Assembly: GCF_027853965.1 (NCBI RefSeq)
Contig: NZ_JAQGLB010000008.1
Location: forward strand, 248,001 to 312,000
DNA: 64,000 nt
Reading direction: 5' to 3'
From: Saccharopolyspora indica
Lineage (GTDB): Bacteria > Actinomycetota > Actinomycetes > Mycobacteriales > Pseudonocardiaceae
Position 1 is the first letter of the stretch. Each line of letters begins with the position of its first letter. Below, piece after piece: positions 1 to 8,419 of the stretch. A model generated the notes under the pieces. The model had not been told where the DNA came from and did no database searches. It saw only the letters and a list, made by a program, of their open reading frames with translations. A program made the position numbers and the translations under genes.

Positions 1-565
1 CGAGGGCCTCGCGGGCTTCGTGCTGGGAGCGCTCGGCCCGCAGCTGGGCCTCGACTTCGGCGGCGGCGGCGCGGTCGCGCAACGATGCGACGAGCTGCCG
101 CCGACTGCGCAGGAGCAGGCCCCACACGACCACGCAGAGGACGACCGCGACCTGGAGCGCGAACAGCGTCATCCCCGGGGCGGTGGGCCACGAGGTGGTC
201 GGGCCGGGGCGCAGCGCCAGGAAGATCTCGAACGGGAGCAGGTTGGCCGCGGTCACCACCGCGATGACCCTGGGCGTGCAGTGCACGGCCACCGTGACCA
301 GCGCGACGAACCCGGCGAGCGTGACGGACATGGCGAAGGTGCTCAGCACGACCACGCCGGCGGCGATCACCAGCGGGAAGCGGCGGCGCCACCACAGCGC
401 GAGGCAGCCGATCAGGCCAGCGACCAGATCCAGGTGCAACACCCAGCGGGGCTCCAGCGGAGAGGCTTCCCACCAGCTCATCGCCGTGAACAGGCCGACC
501 AGGAGCGCGAGCGCGATCAGCCCGCCGTCGATCGCTGCTCGTCGCCTGCCCGCCGCGTCGTTCAC
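1..565 (-). CDS. Sensor histidine kinase, N-terminal part (cut by window edge)
   Basis: The minus strand is open from a GTG at 565 to position 1, about 188 codons, with no stop. The translation has several hydrophobic segments separated by short basic turns (WWRRRFP, LLLRSRRQL). It then enters a charged, alanine- and glutamate-rich helix (RDRAAAAEVEAQLRAERSQ). In NarL-linked (HisKA_3) kinases such a helix immediately precedes the phosphoacceptor histidine. The dimerisation and ATPase domains would lie beyond the left edge, so the assignment rests on topology only. It would sense a membrane or envelope signal and phosphorylate a LuxR-type regulator encoded outside the window. It is divergent from the peptidase gene at 724, with a 158-bp shared upstream region. 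Confidence 0.65.
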   Translation of the reverse strand, partial: MNDAAGRRRAAIDGGLIALALLVGLFTAMSWWEASPLEPRWVLHLDLVAGLIGCLALWWRRRFPLVIAAGVVVLSTFAMSVTLAGFVALVTVAVHCTPRVIAVVTAANLLPFEIFLALRPGPTTSWPTAPGMTLFALQVAVVLCVVVWGLLLRSRRQLVASLRDRAAAAEVEAQLRAERSQHEAREAL

Positions 566-723
566 CGTGGCGAGCTTAGGCAGTACTCCGCGCCATCGCC
601 TCCACCTGAGGAACCGCGCTGCTCCGACTTCGGTCGGGCAACCCGGGTCTTTCGATCGATCCGCGCCACCGGGTGGCTTCCCTACCGTCCCCGGCAGTGC
701 TCGCGACATCCTTAGGAGACAAC

Positions 724-2256
724 GTGTTTCGTGTTCGTGCGACGCTCATCGCCCTGGGGGTGGTGTCGCTCGCCCTGACCGGCTGCGCCGCTCCGGCGGA
801 GTCGAGACCGAGCCCCGACCTGGCGGAGTTCTACGGCCAGCAGATCACCTTCGAGCCGTGCGCGCCCTACGCGACGACAGCGGTGGACGAGAAGCTCTTC
901 GCCGACACCCGTTTCGAGTGCGCGCGGGTGCAGGTCCCGCTGGATTACACCGATCCGGACGGCCCGCGGGGCGAGGTCGCCCTGCTGCGGCTGCCCGCGC
1001 GCGGCGAGAAGATCGGATCGCTGCTGGTCAACCCGGGCGGTCCGGGTGGGTCGGGGATGAGCTTCACCGCGCAGCTGGCGCCGCTGTGGACAGCGGGACC
1101 GGTGAACGAGCGGTTCGACGTGATCGGATTCGACCCGCGGGGCGTGGGTGCGTCCACGCCGCAGGCCAACTGCTTCACCGATGCCGAGAAGGACCGCGGC
1201 GAGGACTTCGGCGGCCAACTCGTGCCCGACGTTCCCGACGCGCAGGCGGCCCGGGAGGTGGCGCGGCGCTGCGCCGAGGGCTCCGGTGGGCCGCAGGCGC
1301 TGGCCAGCTTCGGCACCACGAACGTCGTGCGGGACATGGACGTGCTGCGCTCGGTGCTCGGCGACGAGAAGCTGTCCTACATGGGGTGGAGCTACGGGAC
1401 CCAGCTCGGCGCGATGTACGCCGAGGCGTTCCCGCAGAACGTGCGCGCGCTGGCGCTCGACGGCGCGTTCGACCCCGACCTCACCTCGGCGGAGTTCAAC
1501 ATCGCGCAGATGGCGGGCATCCAGCAGACCTTCGACCGGTACGCCGCAGACTGCGCCACCAGCGCCGATTGCCCGCTCGGCACCGACCCGACCCGGGCGA
1601 CCGAGGCGTTCCAGGACCTCGTGCGGCCCCTGCTGCAGAACCCGGCACCCACCGCGGACGGGCGCGGTCTGACCTACGACGCCGCCATGACCGCGGTGAC
1701 GAGCGCCCTGTACTCCTCGTCGCTGTGGCCGAAGGCCACCGAAGGACTCGCCGAGCTGGCCGCCGGACGCGGTGACCTCCTGCTGGCGCAGCGCGACATC
1801 TCCGCCGGGCGCGGGCCCGACGGCCGGTACAGCAACTCCGGCGACGCGGTCTACGCGATCCGGTGCATGGACGCACCGCGCCGCACCCCCGCCGAGCAGG
1901 CCGAGTTCGCCCGGCAGGTCAACGCCGCCGTCCCGTTCGCGGATCCCGGCCTGCCGGTGCCGCAATCGCACCACGAGTGCGAGGCCTGGCCCGAGCCGCC
2001 GACCATGCCGCAGCCGTGGATCACCGGCCCGGTCGACGTGCCGCCGACCCTGACGGTCTCCATCACCGGCGACCCGGCCACCCCGTACCAGGGCGGCGTC
2101 AACCTGGCCCGCGTGCTGGGCGGCAGCCTGCTGACGGTGAACGGCTCCCAGCACGGCATCGCGCTGCTGGGCCAGAGCGAGTGCGTCGACGACATCGTCG
2201 CCGGCTACCTGATCGACCTGCGAACACCACCCGAAGGCGTCCGCTGCGACGCATGA
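724..2256 (+). CDS. Secreted S33-family tripeptidyl aminopeptidase lipoprotein
   Basis: 510-residue alpha/beta hydrolase. The GTG at 724 is preceded by AGGAG at 714-718 and starts a classical lipoprotein signal (hydrophobic core, lipobox LTGC near residue 20), so it should be exported and anchored to the outer face of the membrane. Family S33 features are visible in order: oxyanion segment NPGGPGGSG, nucleophile elbow GWSYG (Ser223), Asp450 in TGDPATP and His477 in GSQHG. The C-terminal SECVDD...GVRCDA with its cysteines is typical of the Streptomyces Tap/SlpD/SlpE group, which removes tripeptides from secreted protein N termini. An upstream in-frame ATG at 673 would add 17 residues ahead of the signal peptide and is not preferred. 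Confidence 0.9.
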   Translation: MFRVRATLIALGVVSLALTGCAAPAESRPSPDLAEFYGQQITFEPCAPYATTAVDEKLFADTRFECARVQVPLDYTDPDGPRGEVALLRLPARGEKIGSLLVNPGGPGGSGMSFTAQLAPLWTAGPVNERFDVIGFDPRGVGASTPQANCFTDAEKDRGEDFGGQLVPDVPDAQAAREVARRCAEGSGGPQALASFGTTNVVRDMDVLRSVLGDEKLSYMGWSYGTQLGAMYAEAFPQNVRALALDGAFDPDLTSAEFNIAQMAGIQQTFDRYAADCATSADCPLGTDPTRATEAFQDLVRPLLQNPAPTADGRGLTYDAAMTAVTSALYSSSLWPKATEGLAELAAGRGDLLLAQRDISAGRGPDGRYSNSGDAVYAIRCMDAPRRTPAEQAEFARQVNAAVPFADPGLPVPQSHHECEAWPEPPTMPQPWITGPVDVPPTLTVSITGDPATPYQGGVNLARVLGGSLLTVNGSQHGIALLGQSECVDDIVAGYLIDLRTPPEGVRCDA

Positions 2257-2394
2257 CCCGGTCCTGGGCGGCGATGGTCGCGAAAAGCGCTGTCGCCGCT
2301 CACGGGGTGCTGAACGGGGCGAACTTGCCGAAGCGGCCGTGGGCGGAGCTCGGAGCTGTTAGCTTCCGGCTCGGGAACTACGGGAGGAGCCGCG

Positions 2395-3399
2395 GTGCGC
2401 GAAGAACGTCCGAATCGGCTCAGGCCGCCCCGTGCGCGGAAGGTCGATGAGGAGGACTCGCCGGGAACCGGGAATCAACGGTGGCAGCGACGTCTGCGCA
2501 CCTGGGTCGGCGGACTGGGGATCGCCGGGATCATCGTGACAGCGCTGATCACGGAAGGGTTCGGGTACTTCACCGCCCCGGCAAAGGAAGTCCAGTCGCA
2601 GCGAGCTGTGGACGAGGCCAAGGACCGCGAACTAGGAGCACGCCCCGCAGCCCTCGCCCGGGTCCGCGCACTGCCAGCGCAGTTCAACGTCGACGGCTGG
2701 TCCTGGATGTTCTCCGAAGCATTGCCCCGAGAGCGGACCGACGCGATGGGACGGACATTCGTCGACGGCGTCAACGCGGCAGGACAAGGTGCCTATGCGG
2801 GCAGCACCGACAACCCGGTCGACCCGATCGTGCGCGAGGCGGGCGGAATCCGTGCGGCGCAACACTGCCCCGAGGATTGCCGAGGTGCATCGCGGTACAA
2901 GATCTCGCTCGCAGGCAACCGGAGAGAGCCGATCACCATCGTGGACATGCGTGCGCGGATCGTCGGGGAGAAGCCCGCGATCGGGACGCTGCTCTGGTCC
3001 CCGATGCAGGGAGGTGAGCCGCTCGAAGAGGTGCTCATCGACCTGGACAGCACCGACCTCAGCCCGCAGAAGGTCTCTCCTGAGACCGGAACGAGCCAGC
3101 CGTACCTCGACACCGCGAACCTCACGTTGGAGCAGCACGAGCAGATCGGGTTCGAAGTGACCGCGATGAGCGCGCGTCGGTGGTTGCTCTGGGAGCTGGT
3201 GGTCACCGCCGCCGACCGCACCGGTGAGCACGAGATCGTGATCCGCTCGGACGGCACGGCCGGCGGCGCCCCCTTCGAAACCATCGGCTGGAACACCGGC
3301 GGGGCCAGTTCGCAACGGCAGGGTCAGCACCCCACCCCCGACGGCGAGGGGCGCGGCGGTTTCCTCGCGTTCGACATGGCTGGCGGTTGGAGCCGGTGA
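2395..3399 (+). CDS. Hypothetical protein with one N-terminal transmembrane segment
   Basis: 334 residues starting at a GTG with a good ribosome site (GGGAGGA at 2382-2388). The first 35 residues are strongly basic and are followed by one hydrophobic segment (VGGLGIAGIIVTALITEG, about residues 38-55). The remaining 280 residues have no further membrane segment and should lie outside the cell. The exterior part contains AQHCPEDCRGASRYKISLAG and a beta-rich section ending in a Gly/Ser-rich tail. I do not recognise a catalytic motif. It stands alone between the peptidase and the methyltransferase, with a 138-bp upstream gap. A signal-anchored accessory protein is the most that can be said. Confidence 0.7.
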   Translation: MREERPNRLRPPRARKVDEEDSPGTGNQRWQRRLRTWVGGLGIAGIIVTALITEGFGYFTAPAKEVQSQRAVDEAKDRELGARPAALARVRALPAQFNVDGWSWMFSEALPRERTDAMGRTFVDGVNAAGQGAYAGSTDNPVDPIVREAGGIRAAQHCPEDCRGASRYKISLAGNRREPITIVDMRARIVGEKPAIGTLLWSPMQGGEPLEEVLIDLDSTDLSPQKVSPETGTSQPYLDTANLTLEQHEQIGFEVTAMSARRWLLWELVVTAADRTGEHEIVIRSDGTAGGAPFETIGWNTGGASSQRQGQHPTPDGEGRGGFLAFDMAGGWSR

Positions 3400-3540
3400 A
3401 CAACCGCGGGACGATGTAGCGCACGGTGGTGATCGCGCTCGCGCGGGTCAAGGGCGTGCGGCTGACCCGCCGGGCGCAGGAGTTTGCCGCCTGCTGCCGC
3501 GCCTTGGTCGGAGATCGCCGGGCGGTGTGCGCCTCGCCGC

Positions 3541-4350
3541 TCAGGGCTTTCGGGCGACGGCTGCGTACATGGCGATGTCGGTGTCGTCGGCCTGCTCGGT
3601 GCGCTCGTCGGGGCGCCACTTGTGCATCTGGACGATTCCCGGTTCGACCAGCTCCAGGCCGTCGAAGAAGCGGGCGGCCTGGGCCTTGGTGCGGAAGCGG
3701 AGGGTTTCGCCGTGCTCGTGGTAGGTCCGGCGGACCTCGGCCAGCGCCTCCGGGGCGAAGTCGGCGGTGGCGATGGTCGCCGCCACGTAGCTGCCCGCGG
3801 GCAGGACGTCGATGATCCGGCGGGTGGCGGTCAGGGCTTCCTCGTCGTCCTCGATGAAGTGCACTATCGCGATCAGCAGCAGGGCGATCGGGCGGTCCGC
3901 GTCCAGGGTTTCGCGGAATTCCGGGGAGCTCAGGATGGTGTCCGGATCGCGCAGGTCGGCGTCGACGTAGGCGGTGCGGCCCTGCTCGGTGCTGGACATC
4001 AGCGCGCGGGCGTGCACCAGGACGATCGGGTCGTTGTCGGTGTAGACGATGCGCGCGTCCGGGCGCACCTCCTGCACGACCTCGTGCAGGTTCGGCGAGG
4101 TGGGGATGCCGGTGCCGATGTCGAGGAACTGGTCGACGCCGCACTCGGTGGCCAGGTAGCGGCCCGCGCGGTGCATGAACTCGCGGTTGGCGCGCATGTG
4201 CACCGGGAGCGCGGGCCAGACCTGCAGGGTGGCCTCCGCGGCTGCGCGGTCCGCGGAGTAGTTGTCCTTGCCGCCGAGGATGTAGTCGTAGATCCGCGCG
4301 CCGTGCGCTCGATCGGTCTGCAGGTCGAGGCTGCTGCGCCCGTCGCTCAT
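3541..4350 (-). CDS. SAM-dependent methyltransferase, DUF574 (Methyltransf_19) family
   Basis: 269 residues. ATG at 4350 with GGAGGGAG nine bases upstream. The N terminus carries the family signature ARIYDYILGGKDNY, followed by motif I FLDIGTGIPT (SAM-binding Gly-rich loop), VYTDNDP (acidic residue for the SAM ribose), and DADLRDP. DUF574 proteins are abundant in actinomycetes and are annotated as S-adenosyl methyltransferases; their substrates are largely unknown. The gene is divergent from the kinase at 4475. Its stop lies 142 bp from the preceding gene in a convergent arrangement. Confidence 0.92.
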   Translation of the reverse strand: MSDGRSSLDLQTDRAHGARIYDYILGGKDNYSADRAAAEATLQVWPALPVHMRANREFMHRAGRYLATECGVDQFLDIGTGIPTSPNLHEVVQEVRPDARIVYTDNDPIVLVHARALMSSTEQGRTAYVDADLRDPDTILSSPEFRETLDADRPIALLLIAIVHFIEDDEEALTATRRIIDVLPAGSYVAATIATADFAPEALAEVRRTYHEHGETLRFRTKAQAARFFDGLELVEPGIVQMHKWRPDERTEQADDTDIAMYAAVARKP

Positions 4351-4474
4351 GTCCGCGCTCCCTCCGTCTACGCATGTCGATCTTCGCAGAGATCGACATC
4401 GCGTCCACCCCCGGGCTTTCCACCGAGCGGACGGCTTCGGGGAGAATGGCGGCGGTGAATCGTCGGGAGGTTCG

Positions 4475-5053
4475 GTGAGCGTCGGTCCTGTTGTGCTCGA
4501 AGGACTCGTGCGGCGGGCGCAGGCGGCGCCGCGGCTCGGGACGACGCGGCTGGTGATCATCGACGGGCCGTCGGGGTCAGGCAAGACGACTCTCGCCGAC
4601 CAGCTCTCCGAGGAGTTGACCGCGCAGGTCGTGCACATGGACGACCTCTACGACGGGTGGAACGGCATGCTCGCCGGGGTGGACCGGCTCGGGCGGCAGG
4701 TGCTCGAACCGATGGCCGCCGGGCGGGACGGCCGCTACCAGCGCTACGACTGGTACGCGGGCGAATACGCCGAGTGGCACGACGTTCCGCACGCCGATCA
4801 CCTGATCGTCGAGGGCTGCGGTGCGGGAGCGCGGCGGTTCGACGGACTCAGCACGCTGCTCGTGTGGGTCGAGGACGGGGAGGCGTTGCGCCTGACGCGT
4901 ACGCTGGCGCGTGATGGCGAAGGTGCGGAAGGGCACCTGCGTGCCTGGATGGCCGCGGAGCGCGCCGTCTACCAGGCCGAGGGCACGGCCCGCCGGGCCG
5001 ATGTGCGGCTCAACGGCTGGGGCGCGGTCACCTGGCCCGCAACAGGTTTGTGA
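4475..5053 (+). CDS. Uridine-kinase-like P-loop kinase
   Basis: 192 residues. The GTG at 4475 has GGGAGG at 4465-4470. A Walker A motif GPSGSGKTT sits near residue 30, followed by HMDDLYDGW, the acidic Asp-Asp seen in uridine/nucleoside kinases where it orients the phosphate acceptor. Further on are RYQRYDWYAGEYAEWHD and the Walker-B-like LIVEGCGAG. The whole resembles actinobacterial proteins annotated as uridine kinase or (d)CMP kinase; the substrate cannot be read from sequence. The next gene starts 10 bp after the stop, with the stop codon region TGAGGAGCG supplying its ribosome site, so the two are translationally linked. Confidence 0.82.
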   Translation: MSVGPVVLEGLVRRAQAAPRLGTTRLVIIDGPSGSGKTTLADQLSEELTAQVVHMDDLYDGWNGMLAGVDRLGRQVLEPMAAGRDGRYQRYDWYAGEYAEWHDVPHADHLIVEGCGAGARRFDGLSTLLVWVEDGEALRLTRTLARDGEGAEGHLRAWMAAERAVYQAEGTARRADVRLNGWGAVTWPATGL

Positions 5054-5063
5054 GGAGCGCGGA

Positions 5064-5396
5064 GTGGACGACGAGGTCATCCCGATCCTGCACGTGGCGG
5101 ACGCCGCGGCGGCCGTCGCCTGGTACGAGCGGCTGGGCTTCGGCAAGGAGTGGGAGCACCGGTTCGAGCCCGGCCTCCCGGCGTTCGTCGAGATCGCTCG
5201 CGGGCGGATGCGGTTGTTCCTGTCCGAGCACAGCGGCGACGCTCGGCCGGACACCCTGATCTACCTGCGCGTTCGCGATGTCGACGCGTTCGCCGCGGAG
5301 TTCGCCGTGCCGGTGGAGGAAGTGCCGTGGGGGAGGGAGTTCGAGCTCCGCGATCCCGACGGCAACCGCCTGCGCATCGGCACTCCCGCGGACTGA
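5064..5396 (+). CDS. VOC-superfamily protein (glyoxalase / bleomycin-resistance-like)
   Basis: 110 residues from a GTG with a GGAG site immediately upstream, 10 bp after the kinase gene. It shows the single vicinal-oxygen-chelate module pattern: IPILHVADAAAAVAWYERLGF at the start, WEHRFEPGLPAFVEI in the middle, and the end strand FELRDPDGNRLRIG. The short form resembles bleomycin-binding resistance proteins (dimeric drug sequestration) more than metal-dependent dioxygenases, but substrate and metal dependence cannot be decided. Cotranscription with the kinase is likely. A 10-bp-arm hairpin follows directly (5397-5426). Confidence 0.83.
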   Translation: MDDEVIPILHVADAAAAVAWYERLGFGKEWEHRFEPGLPAFVEIARGRMRLFLSEHSGDARPDTLIYLRVRDVDAFAAEFAVPVEEVPWGREFELRDPDGNRLRIGTPAD

Positions 5397-5426
5397 CGCG
5401 GAAAGCACCCCCCGGCGCTTTCCGCG
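5397..5426. terminator. Bidirectional hairpin terminator
   Basis: A perfect inverted repeat with 10-bp arms (CGCGGAAAGC / GCTTTCCGCG) and a 10-nt loop lies between two convergent genes ending at 5396 (plus) and 5432 (minus). No U-tract follows, as is common for GC-rich actinomycete terminators. Confidence 0.7.
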
Positions 5427-5431
5427 CCACG

Positions 5432-6862
5432 TCACCTCGCCAGCCGACCGGCGACCGCGTCCTCCAGGAGGCTGCCGACGGTCTCCTGCGCGCAGGTCCG
5501 GTTGGCGCCGATGCCGCCCGACGGGCCGCGCTTGATCCAGCCGACGACGTAGGTGCCCGGCCGGACCCGGCCGCCCTCGTGCGGGATGGTCCCGGTTCCG
5601 GCGTCGAAGGGCAGGCCGGGCAGCTCGGTGCCGCGGTAGCCGACCGCGCGGATCACCCGTCCCGCGGCGATCTCCACGTCCCCGGTGACCCGCAGCGCGC
5701 GGACCTGCGTGTCGCCGAGGATCTCCTGCGGAGCGGAGTTGAAGCGGAGCACGATGCGGCGCCCACCGTGCCGCGGCGGCGCGGACCAGTCGACCGCTTC
5801 GCGCGGAACTCCTTGGAGCAGCGCGGCTTTCGCGCTCGCCGCGGCGATGGCTTCGGCGACCCGCGGGTCGTGGTCGTCCACGACCAGGTCGACGTCGTCC
5901 TGCTGGGCCAGCGCGAGCAGTTCCGGCGCGGTGTAGGCGGCCGAGTCCGGCCCGCGGCGGGCCAGCAGCACCACTTCGCGGACCTTGCTGGACCGCAGCT
6001 GCGCCAGCGCCGCGGGCGCGATCGTGGTGCCCGCCAGGGCTTCGGGGTCCGCGGTGAGGATCCGGGCCACGTCGAGCGCGACGTTCCCGTTGCCCACCAC
6101 GACGACCCGCTCCGCCGAGAGGTCGACCGCGCCCGCGTCGGGGTGGCCGTTGTACCAGGCCACCACCTCGGTGGCCGCGACGCTGCCGGGCAGGTCCTCG
6201 CCGGGGATGCCGAGGCTGCGGGCCGATGACGCGCCGACGGCGTAGATCACGGCGTCGTGCTTGGCGGCGAGCTCGTCGGCGGTGACGTCCTTGCCGACCT
6301 CCACGCCCAGCCGCAGGCGCAGCCTCGGGTGCGCGTGGAAGCGGCTGAAGGTCTCGCCGATCTTCTTCGTGGACGGGTGGTCCGGCGCCACGCCGTAGCG
6401 CACCAGGCCACCGGCGACCGGCAGCCGGTCGATCAGCGTGACGCGGGAATTGGTGTGCAGCAGCAGGTCTTCCACCGCGTACATGCCTGCCGGGCCGGTG
6501 CCCACGACCGCGACGTCCAGCGGCGCGAAGTCGCTGGGGATGTCGCGGTGGAACACCGGCGGCCCCCAGCGGTGGAAGTTCGGCGTCGGATCCTGCTGCG
6601 GTGGGGCCTGGTCGGCGTAGTAGGCGGCGTTGACCTCGGCGTAGGGCCGCAGCTGCTTGGTCAGGCGCTCCACCGGGAAGATCGCGTCGACCGGGCACGC
6701 ATCGGCGCACGCGCCGCAGTCGATGCAGGTGGCCGGGTCGATGTAGAGCATGTCGGTGGTGCCGAAGTCCGGCTCGTCCGGCGTCGGGTGGATGCAGTTG
6801 ACCGGGCAGACCTTCACGCAGGTCGCGTCGTTGCAGCAGGTCTGGGTGATCGCGTACGGCAT
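5432..6862 (-). CDS. Ferredoxin-ferredoxin:NADP reductase fusion (FprB type)
   Basis: 476 residues. The N-terminal 75 residues form a ferredoxin with two cysteine clusters (CCNDATCVKVCPVNCIHP and CIDCGACADACPVDAI), the 7Fe/8Fe arrangement. The remainder is an adrenodoxin-reductase-like flavoprotein: FAD site VAVVGTGPAGMYA (about residue 110), NADPH site VVVGNGNVALDVARIL, and the C-terminal FAD signature YVVGWIKRGPSGGIGANR. It transfers electrons from NADPH to its own or a partner iron-sulfur protein in the cytoplasm, like mycobacterial FprB. Start: ATG at 6862 with GAAAGGA upstream; a longer in-frame start at 6889 adds nine residues. It follows the AurF-like oxygenase on the same strand, which makes it the probable electron donor. 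Confidence 0.92.
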   Translation of the reverse strand: MPYAITQTCCNDATCVKVCPVNCIHPTPDEPDFGTTDMLYIDPATCIDCGACADACPVDAIFPVERLTKQLRPYAEVNAAYYADQAPPQQDPTPNFHRWGPPVFHRDIPSDFAPLDVAVVGTGPAGMYAVEDLLLHTNSRVTLIDRLPVAGGLVRYGVAPDHPSTKKIGETFSRFHAHPRLRLRLGVEVGKDVTADELAAKHDAVIYAVGASSARSLGIPGEDLPGSVAATEVVAWYNGHPDAGAVDLSAERVVVVGNGNVALDVARILTADPEALAGTTIAPAALAQLRSSKVREVVLLARRGPDSAAYTAPELLALAQQDDVDLVVDDHDPRVAEAIAAASAKAALLQGVPREAVDWSAPPRHGGRRIVLRFNSAPQEILGDTQVRALRVTGDVEIAAGRVIRAVGYRGTELPGLPFDAGTGTIPHEGGRVRPGTYVVGWIKRGPSGGIGANRTCAQETVGSLLEDAVAGRLAR

Positions 6863-6893
6863 GGGGTTCGGGGGTCCTTTCACTTGCACCGCT

Positions 6894-6956
6894 GCGGGTT
6901 CTCAGGCGCCGCCCGGCGGGGCAACCCGCACGCGGGATGCCGGACGGCGCCTGAGG
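6894..6956 (-). promoter_or_regulatory. Structured leader between the oxygenase and reductase genes
   Basis: On the minus strand the 133-bp gap contains a long nested hairpin. The outer arms are CTCAGGCGCCG/CGGCGCCTGAG (6945-6955 with 6901-6911), then CCGGC/GCCGG, then an apical CCCGC/GCGGG. Immediately 3' lies AACCCGC (6900-6894), which can pair with GCGGGTT in the apical region (6929-6923). This offers an alternative or pseudoknotted fold just upstream of the GAAAGGA ribosome site. It could be a processing signal, an attenuator or a translational switch; no known riboswitch class is recognised. Confidence 0.5.
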
Positions 6957-6995
6957 TTCCGCTGCCCGCGACCACCGCGCGGGCCTGCCGCTCGC

Positions 6996-7913
6996 TCAGA
7001 TCAGGTTGGCGCGCTTGTAGAAGAAGAGGGAGGCCTTGGTGAGCAGCCCGGCGGAGTTGAGGAACTCCATCAGCCCCGCGCAGCTGGAGCGCAGCATGGA
7101 CTTGTGGTGCTCGTTGGCCTTCGCCTCGCGGATGGCGCGCTTGCTGTCCAGGCCCGCGTTCTTGTACACCTTCTTGTTCCACATGCTGGTGACGATGAAG
7201 TAGGAGGCCCCGGCGACCACCACGGCGTTGATCTGCCGCCGCAGCCAGCTCGCCCCCTCCAGCCGCGCCTTGGTCTCCTCGCGGGCGAACTTCATGTGCC
7301 GCGATTCCTCCACGACGTGGATGTTGTTCACCGTCCGCACGAACGGCACCACCCGCTCGTCGCGCATCCAGTCGCGCTGCATGACGTCGAGGACCTCCTC
7401 GGCGACCAGGATCGCGGCGTAGGCGGCCTCGCCGAAGGCCAGCGTCTTGAACACCCGGCCCAGCTCCACCACCAGGCGGGTCGGCCGGTAGGCGGGCGCG
7501 CGCAGCTTCGCGGCGCCGCGGGCGAACATGATCGAGTGCCTGCACTCGTCGGCGATCTCGGTCAGCGCCCACTGGAAGGCCGGGTCGGTCGGGTCCTTGG
7601 CGTAGAAGTCCCGCAGCACCATCTGCTGCAGGATCATCTCGAACCAGATGCCGGTGCTGGCCACCGACGCGGCCTCCTGGCGCGTCAGCTCCCGCTGCTG
7701 CTCCGGCGTCATCTCGGCCCAGTACGCGGTCCCGTAGAGCGTGCTCCACTCGGGGCTGGTGCCGTGGTAGTCGGTGTCGAGCGGCGTCTCCCAGTCCACT
7801 TCCTGGACCGGGTCGTAGGACAGGATCTCCGAGGAGCGCAGCAGCCGGTCGGCCATGTCCTGCCGGTCTTCCTGCTGCGAGGTCTCGTCGTCCTTGGCGA
7901 TGCTGCTGGTCAT
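6996..7913 (-). CDS. Diiron oxygenase, AurF-like (ferritin-like) family
   Basis: 305 residues, ATG at 7913 with GGGAG just upstream. It contains repeated carboxylate-histidine motifs of ferritin-like diiron enzymes: WFEMILQQMVLRDF, EIADECRHSIMFARG, AILVAEEVLDVMQRD and HVVEESRHMKFAREE. That is the Glu, ExxxxH and ExxH pattern of AurF-type N-oxygenases and related fatty-acyl or amine oxidising enzymes. The protein would use O2 at a diiron site and needs external electrons. The ferredoxin-reductase fusion encoded immediately downstream fits that role. Two palindromes lie 35-67 bp upstream of the start. The substrate is unknown. Confidence 0.85.
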   Translation of the reverse strand: MTSSIAKDDETSQQEDRQDMADRLLRSSEILSYDPVQEVDWETPLDTDYHGTSPEWSTLYGTAYWAEMTPEQQRELTRQEAASVASTGIWFEMILQQMVLRDFYAKDPTDPAFQWALTEIADECRHSIMFARGAAKLRAPAYRPTRLVVELGRVFKTLAFGEAAYAAILVAEEVLDVMQRDWMRDERVVPFVRTVNNIHVVEESRHMKFAREETKARLEGASWLRRQINAVVVAGASYFIVTSMWNKKVYKNAGLDSKRAIREAKANEHHKSMLRSSCAGLMEFLNSAGLLTKASLFFYKRANLI

Positions 7914-7947
7914 GAGGGCTCCCTGCGGGGTGACGATGGAGGCGATC

Positions 7948-7980
7948 CCCACCCGGTGGGTAGGTGTTACCCGGGGTAAC
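7948..7980. promoter_or_regulatory. Candidate operator palindromes upstream of the AurF-like gene
   Basis: Two adjacent odd-length palindromes: CCCACC-C-GGTGGG (7948-7960) and GTTACCC-G-GGGTAAC (7966-7980). They occupy the promoter position of the minus-strand oxygenase gene (start 7913) and look like repressor sites; no regulator gene is adjacent. Confidence 0.4.
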
Positions 7981-8066
7981 GGTTCCCAGGATCGATGACA
8001 TCGCCGATCGTGTCAATGGTCGTTGGCAAGATTGGGCCGGCCGTCGGGGCTGGTTGGATGTCCGGC

Positions 8067-8309
8067 ATGGGACTCTTCAAGAACAGCGCGGCCGATCTCG
8101 GCGCGATGGCGGCCGAAGCGCACGCCGCGGGACGGGCCCGGTTCGTGGCGCGGCTGATCGCGCTGAGCAGCACCAAGGACGATGCGATCGACCCGTGGGC
8201 GGAGCGGATCGAGGCGATCGAAGCGGTCGGCTGGCGGGTCGAGCACTTCTCCGTCGCCGCGAACGACAAGGGCATCGTGGAGGCTTACGTCCTGTTCGCC
8301 CGGGTCTGA
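8067..8309 (+). CDS. Small hypothetical protein
   Basis: 80 residues beginning MGLFKNSAADLGAMAAEAHAAG and ending EAYVLFARV. Two possible starts exist, ATG 8058 and ATG 8067; neither has a clear ribosome site, and 8067 gives the more natural amphipathic N terminus. Codon third positions are strongly GC, supporting real coding. There is no signal peptide, membrane segment or recognised motif. It lies alone between the oxygenase promoter and the next orphan gene. Confidence 0.6.
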   Translation: MGLFKNSAADLGAMAAEAHAAGRARFVARLIALSSTKDDAIDPWAERIEAIEAVGWRVEHFSVAANDKGIVEAYVLFARV

Positions 8310-8419
8310 TCCGCCGCCGTCACCGCTTGGGCGGAAAACGCGCCCACGTGACGGTCGGTCGTGGCACGATCACGGTCGGAAATCGCGCGGGGAGCGCGCT
8401 TTGCGACTGGGGAGGTTGC

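Noticed and set aside
712..2154. Long minus-strand open frames opposite the peptidase gene
   Set aside because: High GC removes stop codons in the antisense frame; no ribosome site, Arg/Gly/His-rich composition and no motifs, while the plus strand encodes a clear hydrolase.
8375..8400. GGAAATCGCGCG as a further palindrome copy
   Set aside because: Only a single half-site is present, with no inverted partner.
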